Part shown: piece by piece, positions 8,156 to 15,322 of the stretch
Layout: the number at the start of each line of letters is the position of its first letter
Numbering within the stretch: position 1 is the first letter of the stretch
Assembly (NCBI GenBank): GCA_002352425.1
Contig: DEIK01000104.1
Location: 1,209 to 20,686 of the forward strand
Reading direction: 5' to 3'
DNA from: Rhodobacteraceae bacterium UBA2776
Lineage (GTDB): Bacteria; Pseudomonadota; Alphaproteobacteria; Rhodobacterales; Rhodobacteraceae
Length of the DNA stretch: 19,478 bases
Position numbers and translations under genes: made by a program
The notes under the pieces: generated by a model
Databases searched by the model: none
Seen by the model: the letters and a program-made list of their open reading frames with translations, nothing else
What the model was told of the DNA's origin: nothing

Positions 8156-8896
8156 TTAATCGCAGGCGTAGGTTTTGACAAAGTTACGCAAAATCAACTC
8201 TGGTGCATGCACATCCGCAGCCCGGCACATTTCAACCAAACGCCCCGCATCTTTTGGCGCAAAATAACCGCGGTCTTTATAAACCCCAATACGAACCTCA
8301 AACCCTTCACTATCTGCTTCGGGATGGAACTGGGTGGCGTAAACATTGCGCCCAAACCGGATCATTTGATACGGGCAGGTTTCAGATGACACCAAATGCA
8401 CACAACCCAAAGGCAGCTCTTGCAGCGCCTCTTTGTGACCCACAAAGGCCCCAAACGTCGTCGGGACCCCGTCCAACATCGCATCACCGGCACCGTCTTG
8501 TGTCACCGTACAATCGGATGTCCCAACCTCTTCAAAATAGCGAGATTTATCCACGCGGCCGCCCAGATGGGTCCCCAGAACTCCAATCCCATAACAACAC
8601 CCCATAAACGGGATATCCTGTTCACAAATCTGCGGCATCATCGCCAAAACCGCCGTCTCGATCCGCGCTTCAATGGCAGATTTCTTATCGGCTGGGTCGG
8701 ACACACAGCCCGGCCCACCGCCAACAATCACGCCAGAATAGTCCTCCAGATCAAGATCTTGTGGAATTTCCTCACAATCCAGACGAATCCGGCGCACCTG
8801 ATCAGGCGTCAAATGCCCTTTGGTCAAAAACGCCTGATATTCATCATCAGACGCCTCAGTCTCAGGGCGCAATTGCAAAATCAAAAACGGCTTCAT
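8156..8896 (-). CDS. Class I glutamine amidotransferase (GMP-synthase glutaminase-like)
   Basis: A 246-residue stand-alone glutaminase-type domain. The nucleophile is C101 within MGCCYGIG, and the catalytic His and Glu are H191 and E193 in TQFHPEAD. GVIVGGGPG near residue 55 is the usual oxyanion-strand region. It lacks the ATP-pyrophosphatase and dimerization domains of GuaA, so it is not GMP synthase although databases often call such proteins that. Relatives include gamma-glutamyl hydrolases and unassigned amidotransferases. The ATG at 8896 begins MKPFLILQLRPE; the frame upstream of it overlaps the preceding gene. It is the last gene of a leftward unit, 8 bases after the M20D amidohydrolase, so it may act on gamma-glutamyl or amide compounds in the same pathway; that is inference. 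Confidence 0.82.
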   Translation of the reverse strand: MKPFLILQLRPETEASDDEYQAFLTKGHLTPDQVRRIRLDCEEIPQDLDLEDYSGVIVGGGPGCVSDPADKKSAIEARIETAVLAMMPQICEQDIPFMGCCYGIGVLGTHLGGRVDKSRYFEEVGTSDCTVTQDGAGDAMLDGVPTTFGAFVGHKEALQELPLGCVHLVSSETCPYQMIRFGRNVYATQFHPEADSEGFEVRIGVYKDRGYFAPKDAGRLVEMCRAADVHAPELILRNFVKTYACD

Positions 8897-8904
8897 GGCG
8901 TGGC

Positions 8905-10074
8905 TTAACTCGCAGGCATCCGGCTTTCGACCATCTCGGCCCACCAGCTGCACCCGCTTGGGATCGCCTCGTCGTTGAAGTTATATTCGGGGTGGTGCAC
9001 CATCGCCCCCTCAAGCCCGTTGCCCATCAAAATATAGGCACCCGGGCGCGACTCCAGCATGTAAGAGAAATCCTCGCCGCCCATCACAAGGGCCGCGTCC
9101 GTATCGCACGCCCCCGAGACTTTGGCCGCCGATTCTGCCGCAAATTCGGTTTCGGTGGCGTGGTTCACCGTGGCCGGATAACCCCTGATGTAATCCACTT
9201 TGGCGGTCGCGCCGTAAGCCTCGGCTGTGGCCTCGGCAAGCTTGGTCGCCCGTTGCTCGACCAAATCGCGCACCTCGGTGTCCAATGTGCGCACCGTGCC
9301 CCGCAGGGTGACGATTTGCGGGATCACGTTAAAGGCTTTGCTTTCAGTCTCAAAACTGGTGACCGATACCACGGCCTGTTTCACCGGGTCCACACTGCGC
9401 GAAACGATGCTTTGAAAGGCCAAAACGATGTGGCTCGCAACCACGGTTGGGTCAATACAAACGTCCGGTTTGGCCGCATGACCGCCCTTGCCCTCAACCA
9501 CGATTTCAAAGGTATCTGTGGCCGCAAAAAACGGACCCGGACGGATGGAGAATTCGCCAATATCCTTACCTGGCCAGTTGTGCATGCCATAGACTTCCTG
9601 AATGTTCCAACGCTCCATCATGCCGTCGTCAACCATTTCCTTGCCGCCGCCGCCGCCTTCTTCAGCGGGCTGAAAGATCATCACCGCAGTGCCGTCAAAA
9701 TTGCGGGTTTCAGCCAGATATTTCGCGGCCCCCAGTAACATCGCCGTATGCCCGTCATGACCGCAAGCGTGCATAACGCCGGGCGTTTTGCTGGCATAGT
9801 CCAATCCCGTCGCCTCAATGATCGGTAAGGCGTCAAAATCCGCCCGCAAGCCAATCACTTTGCCCGAGGTATTGGTCTTGCCTTTGATCACGGCGACCAC
9901 ACCCGTGCGGCCAATTTTACCAACCACTTCGTCACAGCCAAATTCCTTTAGCTTTTCAGTGATAAAGGCCGAAGTTTTCGGCGTGTCGAACAACAGTTCG
10001 GGGTTTTCATGCAAGTGGCGGCGCCAGCCGGTGATTTCTTCTTGCAAGTCGGCAAATCTGTTCTTGATAGGCAT
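8905..10074 (-). CDS. M20D-family amidohydrolase (hippurate / N-acyl amino acid hydrolase type)
   Basis: A 389-residue metal-dependent hydrolase predicted to cleave N-acyl amino acids or related amides. Metal-site motifs are in order: HACGHDGH (C104, H106), QPAEEG (E138, E139), HNWP (H165) and a late VHHPEYNF near the C-terminus. The Cys in place of Asp at the first motif is typical of the IAA-amino-acid and hippurate hydrolase branch rather than ArgE or DapE. The dimerization lid occupies about residues 180-290. The preferred start is the ATG at 10074 (MPIKNRF), preceded by GAGGAA, which lies inside the end of argE; an upstream in-frame start would add six residues. The gap to argE is 5 bases, so the two are coupled. 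Confidence 0.88.
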   Translation of the reverse strand: MPIKNRFADLQEEITGWRRHLHENPELLFDTPKTSAFITEKLKEFGCDEVVGKIGRTGVVAVIKGKTNTSGKVIGLRADFDALPIIEATGLDYASKTPGVMHACGHDGHTAMLLGAAKYLAETRNFDGTAVMIFQPAEEGGGGGKEMVDDGMMERWNIQEVYGMHNWPGKDIGEFSIRPGPFFAATDTFEIVVEGKGGHAAKPDVCIDPTVVASHIVLAFQSIVSRSVDPVKQAVVSVTSFETESKAFNVIPQIVTLRGTVRTLDTEVRDLVEQRATKLAEATAEAYGATAKVDYIRGYPATVNHATETEFAAESAAKVSGACDTDAALVMGGEDFSYMLESRPGAYILMGNGLEGAMVHHPEYNFNDEAIPSGCSWWAEMVESRMPAS

Positions 10075-10079
10075 GTTTT

Positions 10080-11258
10080 CTATTCCTCGCAAAGGTGGTC
10101 AATTAAACGGTGCATGAACTGCTCACCTGCTTCTAACTGACTGATTTCAATAAATTCATTGGCTTGGTGGGCTTGTTCAATGCTGCCCGGGCCGCAAACG
10201 ATGGCAGAATACCCGCCCTGTTGGAATTGTCCGGCCTCGGTGCAATAGGCCACCGCATTTGTGCTGTTGTCCCCCGTCAATCGGCGCACCAGATTTTCGG
10301 CCGCCCCATCGACCTCGGGCTCCAACGCCGGCACCTCAAAACTCGAACGGGTTTCGATCCATGCCTCTGGGCGGATGGCTTTCATGCCGGCCTCGACTTG
10401 GGCCACTTTGGCCAAATAGGCGTCGCGCCAGTCATCGGTGTTATCCCCCGGCACGGGGCGGAAAAACACGCCAAATTCGCAATCTTTGGCGGCGATGTTA
10501 TTGGCCGTGCCGCCGTGAATGATGCCCACATGCAGGCTGGTATATGGCGGGTCGAAATCAGCCGCCATGGCGGATGGGGTGCTGGCCGCACTTTTGGCGT
10601 TTTTCTGGTTGCACCAATCCACCAGTTTTGCCCCCTCCATCACCGCAGAAACGCCGGTGTGCAACAGCGAGGAATGCACCTCGTAGCCGTGCATTTTCGT
10701 GTGCACGCTAAAGCCGCCTTTATGGCCTGACACCACCTTCATCATCGAGGGTTCACCGATGATCGCCGCCGCTGCGCGCGGCAGATGTTTGGCCATCACG
10801 TCGATCATATCGGGGGCGCCGACACAGCCGATTTCTTCGTCATAAGACAGGGCGATCTGGATTGGGCGCTTAACCCCACGCTCCAGCGCCAAAGGCACCG
10901 CCAACAAGGCCAGCGCATCAAAACCTTTCATGTCGCAGGTGCCACGGCCAAACAGCTTGCCGTCTTTCTCAACAACTGTGAACGGGTCCGTCACCCAATC
11001 CTGCCCCACCACCGGCACAACGTCCGTGTGGCCCGATAGGATAACGCCCCCCTCAACCTCGGGCCCGACGTTGGCGTATAGGTTGGCTTTGGTCATGGAT
11101 TGATTGTAAACGCGGTGCGATTTTACGCCATGTGATTCCAGATAGGCCTCGACCCAATCCACCAATTCCAGATTGGATTCTGAGCTAACGGTTGGAAAAG
11201 AGACAAGTTTTTCAAGCAGTTCACGGGCACTGTAATGCTGTGGTTCTGAACGCGTCAT
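10080..11258 (-). CDS. argE: Acetylornithine deacetylase-type M20 peptidase
   Basis: A 392-residue M20A hydrolase, by best match N-acetylornithine deacetylase, which releases ornithine from N2-acetylornithine in arginine synthesis. Metal ligands and base are visible: SGHTDVVPV (H77, D79), GRGTCDMKG (D109), SYDEEIG (E141 base, E142), and a late His in EQAHQANEF. The ATG at 11258 has a full GGAGG Shine-Dalgarno; 16 codons further upstream remain open but lack one. Because it is joined to an M20D hydrolase and an amidotransferase and faces a peptide transporter, its real substrate may be another N-acyl amino acid. Many bacteria of this group make ornithine with ArgJ instead, so the symbol rests on family resemblance only. 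Confidence 0.82.
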   Translation of the reverse strand: MTRSEPQHYSARELLEKLVSFPTVSSESNLELVDWVEAYLESHGVKSHRVYNQSMTKANLYANVGPEVEGGVILSGHTDVVPVVGQDWVTDPFTVVEKDGKLFGRGTCDMKGFDALALLAVPLALERGVKRPIQIALSYDEEIGCVGAPDMIDVMAKHLPRAAAAIIGEPSMMKVVSGHKGGFSVHTKMHGYEVHSSLLHTGVSAVMEGAKLVDWCNQKNAKSAASTPSAMAADFDPPYTSLHVGIIHGGTANNIAAKDCEFGVFFRPVPGDNTDDWRDAYLAKVAQVEAGMKAIRPEAWIETRSSFEVPALEPEVDGAAENLVRRLTGDNSTNAVAYCTEAGQFQQGGYSAIVCGPGSIEQAHQANEFIEISQLEAGEQFMHRLIDHLCEE

Positions 11259-11261
11259 TTG

Positions 11262-11267
11262 ACCTCC
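11262..11267 (-). promoter_or_regulatory. Strong Shine-Dalgarno deciding the argE start
   Basis: GGAGGT on the minus strand lies three bases before the ATG at 11258. It argues for this start rather than the 16-codon upstream extension. Confidence 0.65.
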
Positions 11268-11285
11268 GGCTTCAGATAAGGCCCG

Positions 11286-11314
11286 AGGTTGGGCGCGTCG
11301 GCGCATAAGGTCAA
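11286..11314 (-). promoter_or_regulatory. Candidate promoter of the argE unit
   Basis: On the minus strand a CTTGACC -35 element (TTGACC at 11309-11314) is followed after 17 bases by a weak -10, CAACCT at 11286-11291. A strong CTTGAC with a poor -10 is common in this group. Transcription would begin near 11279, giving a leader of about 20 bases. Confidence 0.4.
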
Positions 11315-11467
11315 GAGCCAGCCCGCAGGTTTTCTGAACTTTCCGAATTTACGTTAAGTTAGAAAGATAGGTATTGATCCAAAAGAATTTCCTGTTAGCC
11401 TTTTCGCATGCAAGCTGCTGGACGACATGTACCGGCTATAAAAAATACACTGCCTGGGAGTTAACAT
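11315..11467. other. Intergenic region between the argE unit and the transporter unit
   Basis: About 150 bases, more AT-rich than the genes. It should hold the rightward promoter of the transporter. The best -10 candidate is TATAAA at 11437-11442, about 25 bases before the small ORF at 11468, but its -35 (CTGCTG, 11415-11420) is weak. No tRNA, strong operator dyad or riboswitch-like structure was recognised. Rightward and leftward reading frames crossing it lack coding character. Confidence 0.4.
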
Positions 11468-11611
11468 ATGCCCGATTGGGCGCTGCCTGCCTCTTGTTCT
11501 GGGGCTTATGCACAAACCAATCAATACCGTCGCCTTGTCGTGAAAACGGCGTGGCAATTCGGTATGTTCGGCTCCCCCTACAGTGGATTTGCATTCCACG
11601 ATATCAACTAG
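11468..11611 (+). CDS. Possible 47-residue leader peptide or small protein
   Basis: An ATG ORF of 47 codons beginning MPDWALPASCSG and ending GFAFHDIN, preceded by GGGAG at 11456-11460, seven bases before the ATG. Its TAG at 11609-11611 overlaps the AGGGAG Shine-Dalgarno of the binding-protein gene, whose ATG is 14 bases beyond the stop, so ribosomes finishing this ORF would sit on that site. The peptide has no signal sequence or membrane segment and is rich in aromatic residues and Ser/Gly. I do not recognise it. The hairpin arms GTGGA and TCCAC at 11583-11599 lie in its 3' end. It could regulate the transporter by translation, or be a chance ORF. Confidence 0.4.
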   Translation: MPDWALPASCSGAYAQTNQYRRLVVKTAWQFGMFGSPYSGFAFHDIN

Positions 11612-11625
11612 GGAGACTACTAATC

Positions 11626-13323
11626 ATGACAATTAAAGCAATTCTGATGGGCGCGGCCTGTTCTTTTGTGATCGCCCCAGCGGCGATGGCTGAGCGCGGC
11701 TCAGACGGCCACCTGAACATCATCTATTGGCAAGCGCCATCAACGATGAACAACTATTTGTCCGGCGGCACCAAAGAAATGGATGCGGCCTCAATGGTTC
11801 TGGAACCACTGGCCCGCTATGACGAAACCGGTGCGATTGTGCCTTGGTTGGTTGACGAAGTCCCAACCGTTGCCAATGGCGGCGTTTCCGAGGATCTGAA
11901 AACCATCACATGGAAGATATCCGAAGGCATTACATGGTCCGACGGCACAGCCCTGACATCGGCCGATGTAAAATTCACTTGGGAATATTGCACGAACCCA
12001 GATGGCGGTTGCGCCAACTCGAACTATTACGAGGACGTGGTCAGCGTTGATACGCCCGACGCTTTGACGGCGGTTGTGACGTTTGGTGTGCCAAAGCCAT
12101 TCCCATACGGCCCCTTCGTTGGCGGCAACACCAACATCATTCAGGCCGCACAGTTTGCGGAATGCGTTGGGGCAAAAGCCCAGGAATGCACCACCGAAAA
12201 CTTTAACCCGATCGGCACTGGCCCGTTCATGGTTGATGAATTCCGTCCAAATGACGTGATCACATTCAAAGCCAACCCAAACTACCGTGATCCGAACAAA
12301 CCATCCTTTGCAACTGTGACCTTCAAAGGTGGCGGCGACGCAACGGCGGCGGGGCGTTCGGTTCTGGAAACAGGTGAATTTGACTACGCCTGGAACCTGC
12401 AATTGGCCCCAGACGTTTTGTCCAACATGGAAGCCGCTGGCAAAGGCAAAGTCATCTCGGGTTATGGCTCCTCCGTTGAACGGATCATGGTCAACCTGAC
12501 TGATGTTCGTCCAGAAGCGGGCGACGAGCGCGGCACAGTGGCCAAACCTCACCCATTCCTGACAGACATTAAGGTGCGCAAAGCGCTTTCAATGGCGATT
12601 GACCGCGGGCTGCTGACTGAAATCGGCTATGGCGCAACAGGTAAACCAACCTGTAACGTGCTGCCGGCCCCTGCAATCTATGCCTCTAGCGCAAATGATG
12701 CCTGCCTTGTCCAAGACATCGCTGGCGCCAACGCATTGCTGGATGAAGCTGGCTATGCACGTGGCGGCGACGGTATCCGCGCCAAAGATGGTGTGAAACT
12801 GTCGGTTCTGTACCAAACGTCCACAAATGCTGTGCGTCAGGACTACCAAGCGCTGGTGAAACAGTGGTGGGGCGAATTGGGTGTCGAAGTTGAACTTCGC
12901 AACATCTCGGCGTCCGTGTTCTTTGGTTCCGATCCAGGGTCCAACGATACATTCCAAAAGTTCTTTGCAGACGTTGAAATGTACACCAACAACTTCTCCG
13001 GCACGGACCCAGAATCCTATATGGGTGGCTGGAAATGTGACCAAGCCCCAACACCGGACAACCAATGGCAGGGCAACAACATGCCACGCTTCTGTACAGA
13101 AGCCTATGACGCTCTGGTTGCTGAAATGGCTGTCACAGGTGACATCGACAAACGTATCATGCTTGCAAAAGCGATGAATGATACACTGATGCAGGCTTAT
13201 GTCATGCTGCCGATCACCCACCGTTCAGACGTTTCTGCCCGCTCCAACACATTGGAAGGCGTTCGCATGAACGTTTGGGACACAGAAACTTGGAACGTGG
13301 CTGACTGGACACGCGCGAAGTAA
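11626..13323 (+). CDS. Peptide-type ABC transporter substrate-binding protein (SBP_bac_5 / DppA family)
   Basis: A 565-residue periplasmic binding protein that would deliver a peptide-like or other solute to the permeases encoded next. A Sec signal peptide spans residues 1-22 (MTIKAILMGAAC, then PAAMA before ERG), with no lipobox at the cleavage site. The family core is visible, including WKISEGITWSDGTALTSAD near 96-114. The mature protein has eight cysteines in four close pairs (C122/C129, ECVG/ECTT, TCNV/ACLV, KCDQ/FCTE), suggesting four disulfides. Proline is often CCA here while neighbouring genes favour CCC, which fits a highly expressed gene. Start choice: ATG at 11626 precedes the signal peptide; the open frame back to 11374 is rejected. 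A strong hairpin follows the stop. The substrate cannot be told from sequence. Confidence 0.9.
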   Translation: MTIKAILMGAACSFVIAPAAMAERGSDGHLNIIYWQAPSTMNNYLSGGTKEMDAASMVLEPLARYDETGAIVPWLVDEVPTVANGGVSEDLKTITWKISEGITWSDGTALTSADVKFTWEYCTNPDGGCANSNYYEDVVSVDTPDALTAVVTFGVPKPFPYGPFVGGNTNIIQAAQFAECVGAKAQECTTENFNPIGTGPFMVDEFRPNDVITFKANPNYRDPNKPSFATVTFKGGGDATAAGRSVLETGEFDYAWNLQLAPDVLSNMEAAGKGKVISGYGSSVERIMVNLTDVRPEAGDERGTVAKPHPFLTDIKVRKALSMAIDRGLLTEIGYGATGKPTCNVLPAPAIYASSANDACLVQDIAGANALLDEAGYARGGDGIRAKDGVKLSVLYQTSTNAVRQDYQALVKQWWGELGVEVELRNISASVFFGSDPGSNDTFQKFFADVEMYTNNFSGTDPESYMGGWKCDQAPTPDNQWQGNNMPRFCTEAYDALVAEMAVTGDIDKRIMLAKAMNDTLMQAYVMLPITHRSDVSARSNTLEGVRMNVWDTETWNVADWTRAK

Positions 13324-13337
13324 GTTCCCAACAAAAC

Positions 13338-13367
13338 TGCGGCCCCGTATGCAGATATGGGGCCGCA
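13338..13367 (+). terminator. Intercistronic hairpin after the binding-protein gene
   Basis: TGCGGCCCC at 13338-13346 pairs perfectly with GGGGCCGCA at 13359-13367, and the stem extends by four more pairs (one G-U) to a GCAG loop: 13 bp in all. A pyrimidine-rich stretch with few T residues follows, so it is more likely an mRNA stabiliser or partial terminator than a full terminator. It would give more binding protein than permease, as known for many ABC operons. Confidence 0.7.
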
Positions 13368-13410
13368 CCTCATCCTTTCCCCTTCATCCAAGACATAAAC
13401 TGAGACGCCG

Positions 13411-14418
13411 ATGCTAACTTTTACCATCAGACGCCTGTTGCTGGCTGTGCCGACGCTTTTGTTCATCTCTTTGGTAATTTTCCTACTGTTGAAGCTGGCC
13501 CCGAACGACCCAATGGCCCAGGTGCCACTGACCGTCCCCCCCGAGGTCAAAGAAAAGATGCGCGAGGCCTTGGGCCTTGGTGCACCCATCCACGTTCAGT
13601 ATTACAAATGGCTGGTGCAGATGTTCTGGATCGAGCCTCAAGTGCTGATCGACCACATGACCGGCAGCACCTTCGCCGAGGGTAAACTGCGCGTCATCAG
13701 CTGGCAGACCCGTTCGCCGGTGATGGACATCGTAGTGCAGCGCATCCCGCAAACACTGTGGGTGGTGGGCATGGCCTATTTGGTTGGTGTGTTGATCGCG
13801 ATCCCGATCGGGATTTACTCGGCCTATAAGCAGTATTCGATTTTTGATCAAATCGGGACGTTCATTTCGATGATCGGTTACTCCGTGCCACCATTCTTTT
13901 CGGGCGTCTTAATGATCGTGATCTTTTCGGTATTGCTGGGCTGGTTCCCGTCGATCTATGACACCACGCTGGTGGTCGACAGTTGGGAATCCTTTGGCAA
14001 ACAGTTGAAACAAATGATCATGCCCGTGATGGTGCTGGCACTCCAAACCACCGCCCAAATCAGCCGCTTTATGCGCGCTTCGATGCTGGACAATCTAAAC
14101 CAGGATTACGTGCGCACCGCGCGGGCCAAGGGTCTGAGCGAACAGGTCGTGGTCATGGTGCATGTGTTGCGCAATTCAATGATCCCCGTGGTCACCGTGA
14201 TTGCACTGGGCGTTCCGGCCATTTTCGGCGGCGCAATCATCACGGAACAAGTGTTCAAAGTGAACGGTATCGGTCAATTGCTGATCCCCGCCATTCAAGC
14301 CAATGACCTGCCAATGGTACAAACACTGACCTTCATGTTTGCCATATTGATTGTGCTCTTCAACCTCATTGCCGATATCATGTACGGCATTCTTGACCCG
14401 AGGATCCGCTATGACTGA
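13411..14418 (+). CDS. ABC transporter permease, DppB/OppB type
   Basis: A 335-residue inner-membrane subunit. The N-terminal helix (about 9-29) is followed by a periplasmic segment with LAPNDPM. Further helices fall around 115-135, 150-175, 203-213, 260-280 and 305-325. The EAA loop that contacts the ATPase is ARAKGLSEQ followed by HVLRNSMIP, about 237-259, and the protein ends LDPRIRYD, all typical of the family. A loop of about 45 residues between helix 1 and helix 2 (60-105) makes it longer than E. coli DppB core alignments. It begins 43 bases after the hairpin, with only a weak GAGA Shine-Dalgarno, and its last 8 bases overlap the next gene. Confidence 0.9.
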   Translation: MLTFTIRRLLLAVPTLLFISLVIFLLLKLAPNDPMAQVPLTVPPEVKEKMREALGLGAPIHVQYYKWLVQMFWIEPQVLIDHMTGSTFAEGKLRVISWQTRSPVMDIVVQRIPQTLWVVGMAYLVGVLIAIPIGIYSAYKQYSIFDQIGTFISMIGYSVPPFFSGVLMIVIFSVLLGWFPSIYDTTLVVDSWESFGKQLKQMIMPVMVLALQTTAQISRFMRASMLDNLNQDYVRTARAKGLSEQVVVMVHVLRNSMIPVVTVIALGVPAIFGGAIITEQVFKVNGIGQLLIPAIQANDLPMVQTLTFMFAILIVLFNLIADIMYGILDPRIRYD

Positions 14419-15316
14419 TTCAGCCCAACCCAGCAGCGCACCTCATTCGCAATGGTGGGACGTCTGGCGTCAATTCAAGAGCCACCGTGGCGCAATGATC
14501 AGTGCTGTGATCTTTTTGATCATCCTGTTTGCGGTGATGTTCGGTGAAGCACTCTGGCCATTCGACGCAACCCTTATCGACATCCCGGCCCGCAATCAGG
14601 GACCGTCTTGGGTGCATCCGCTGGGCACGGACCAACTGGGGCGCGATACGCTGGCACGGATGATCCGTGGCGGGCAAATCTCGATTGCGGTTGGTCTAAC
14701 GGCTATGTTGCTGGCGCTGTTCCTAGGTACATTGGTGGGGGTTTCAGCCGGCTATTTCCGACGGTTGGATGGCATTTTGATGCGGTTGACCGACCTGTTC
14801 CTCGCCCTGCCCCTATTGCCGCTATTGCTGGTGATGGTGATGCTGTTTCGCGAACCGCTGAGCGCGGCCTTTGGCACTGAAACCGGCATTTTTATCCTGA
14901 TGGTCTCGGCCATCGGTATCACCAGTTGGATGCCCACCGCACGAATCGTGCGCGGCGATGTGCTGGCCTTAAAGGAGCGCGAGTTCATTCTGTCGGCCCG
15001 CTCTATCGGCACCACGCCATTCAAAATGATCCTGCGGCATATCCTGCCCAACGTGCTGTCCCCGATCATGGTGTCGGCCACCTTGGGCATCGCAAACGCG
15101 ATCATCACGGAAAGCGCGCTGTCGTTCCTCGGCCTAGGCTTCCCACCGGATTTCCCGACATGGGGCCGCCTGCTGTTTGACGCCACCGATTTCCTACAGC
15201 TTTACCCCGAACGGGTGATATGGCCCGGTCTGGCGATTTCGCTGACAGTGCTGTCGGTCAACTACATCGGTGATGGCCTGCGCGACGCCCTGGACCCCCG
15301 CATCCGAGGACGCTAA
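14411..15316 (+). CDS. ABC transporter permease, DppC/OppC type
   Basis: A 301-residue inner-membrane subunit, partner of the preceding permease. An OppC_N-like start (helix about 28-45) leads to LGTDQLGRDTLARMIRGG at 71-88, the classical DppC motif. The EAA loop is SARSIGTTPF followed by RHILPNVLSP at 195-218. The C-terminal SFLGLGFPP, WGRLL and GDGLRDALDPR are family-typical. The ATG at 14411 overlaps the upstream TGA by 8 bases, so the two permeases are translationally coupled and likely made in equal amounts. No ATPase gene follows; the next reading frame is a third membrane protein. Confidence 0.92.
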   Translation: MTDSAQPSSAPHSQWWDVWRQFKSHRGAMISAVIFLIILFAVMFGEALWPFDATLIDIPARNQGPSWVHPLGTDQLGRDTLARMIRGGQISIAVGLTAMLLALFLGTLVGVSAGYFRRLDGILMRLTDLFLALPLLPLLLVMVMLFREPLSAAFGTETGIFILMVSAIGITSWMPTARIVRGDVLALKEREFILSARSIGTTPFKMILRHILPNVLSPIMVSATLGIANAIITESALSFLGLGFPPDFPTWGRLLFDATDFLQLYPERVIWPGLAISLTVLSVNYIGDGLRDALDPRIRGR

Positions 15317-15322
15317 CCCCCC

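Noticed and set aside
8156..8896. Calling the amidotransferase GuaA (GMP synthase)
   Set aside because: It has only the glutaminase-type domain; the ATP-pyrophosphatase and dimerization domains are absent.
8761..9738. Rightward ORF of 325 codons opposite the M20D amidohydrolase
   Set aside because: Low-quality composition without motifs; the opposite strand carries the intact metal-site motifs of the M20D enzyme.
11374..11625. In-frame upstream extension of the binding-protein gene to a TTG
   Set aside because: The extension has no Shine-Dalgarno or protein-like character and would bury the clear signal peptide that begins at the ATG at 11626.
11468..11625. tRNA or riboswitch before the binding-protein gene
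   Set aside because: No cloverleaf, CCA-end geometry or known aptamer core could be drawn; only a 5-bp GTGGA/TCCAC stem is visible.
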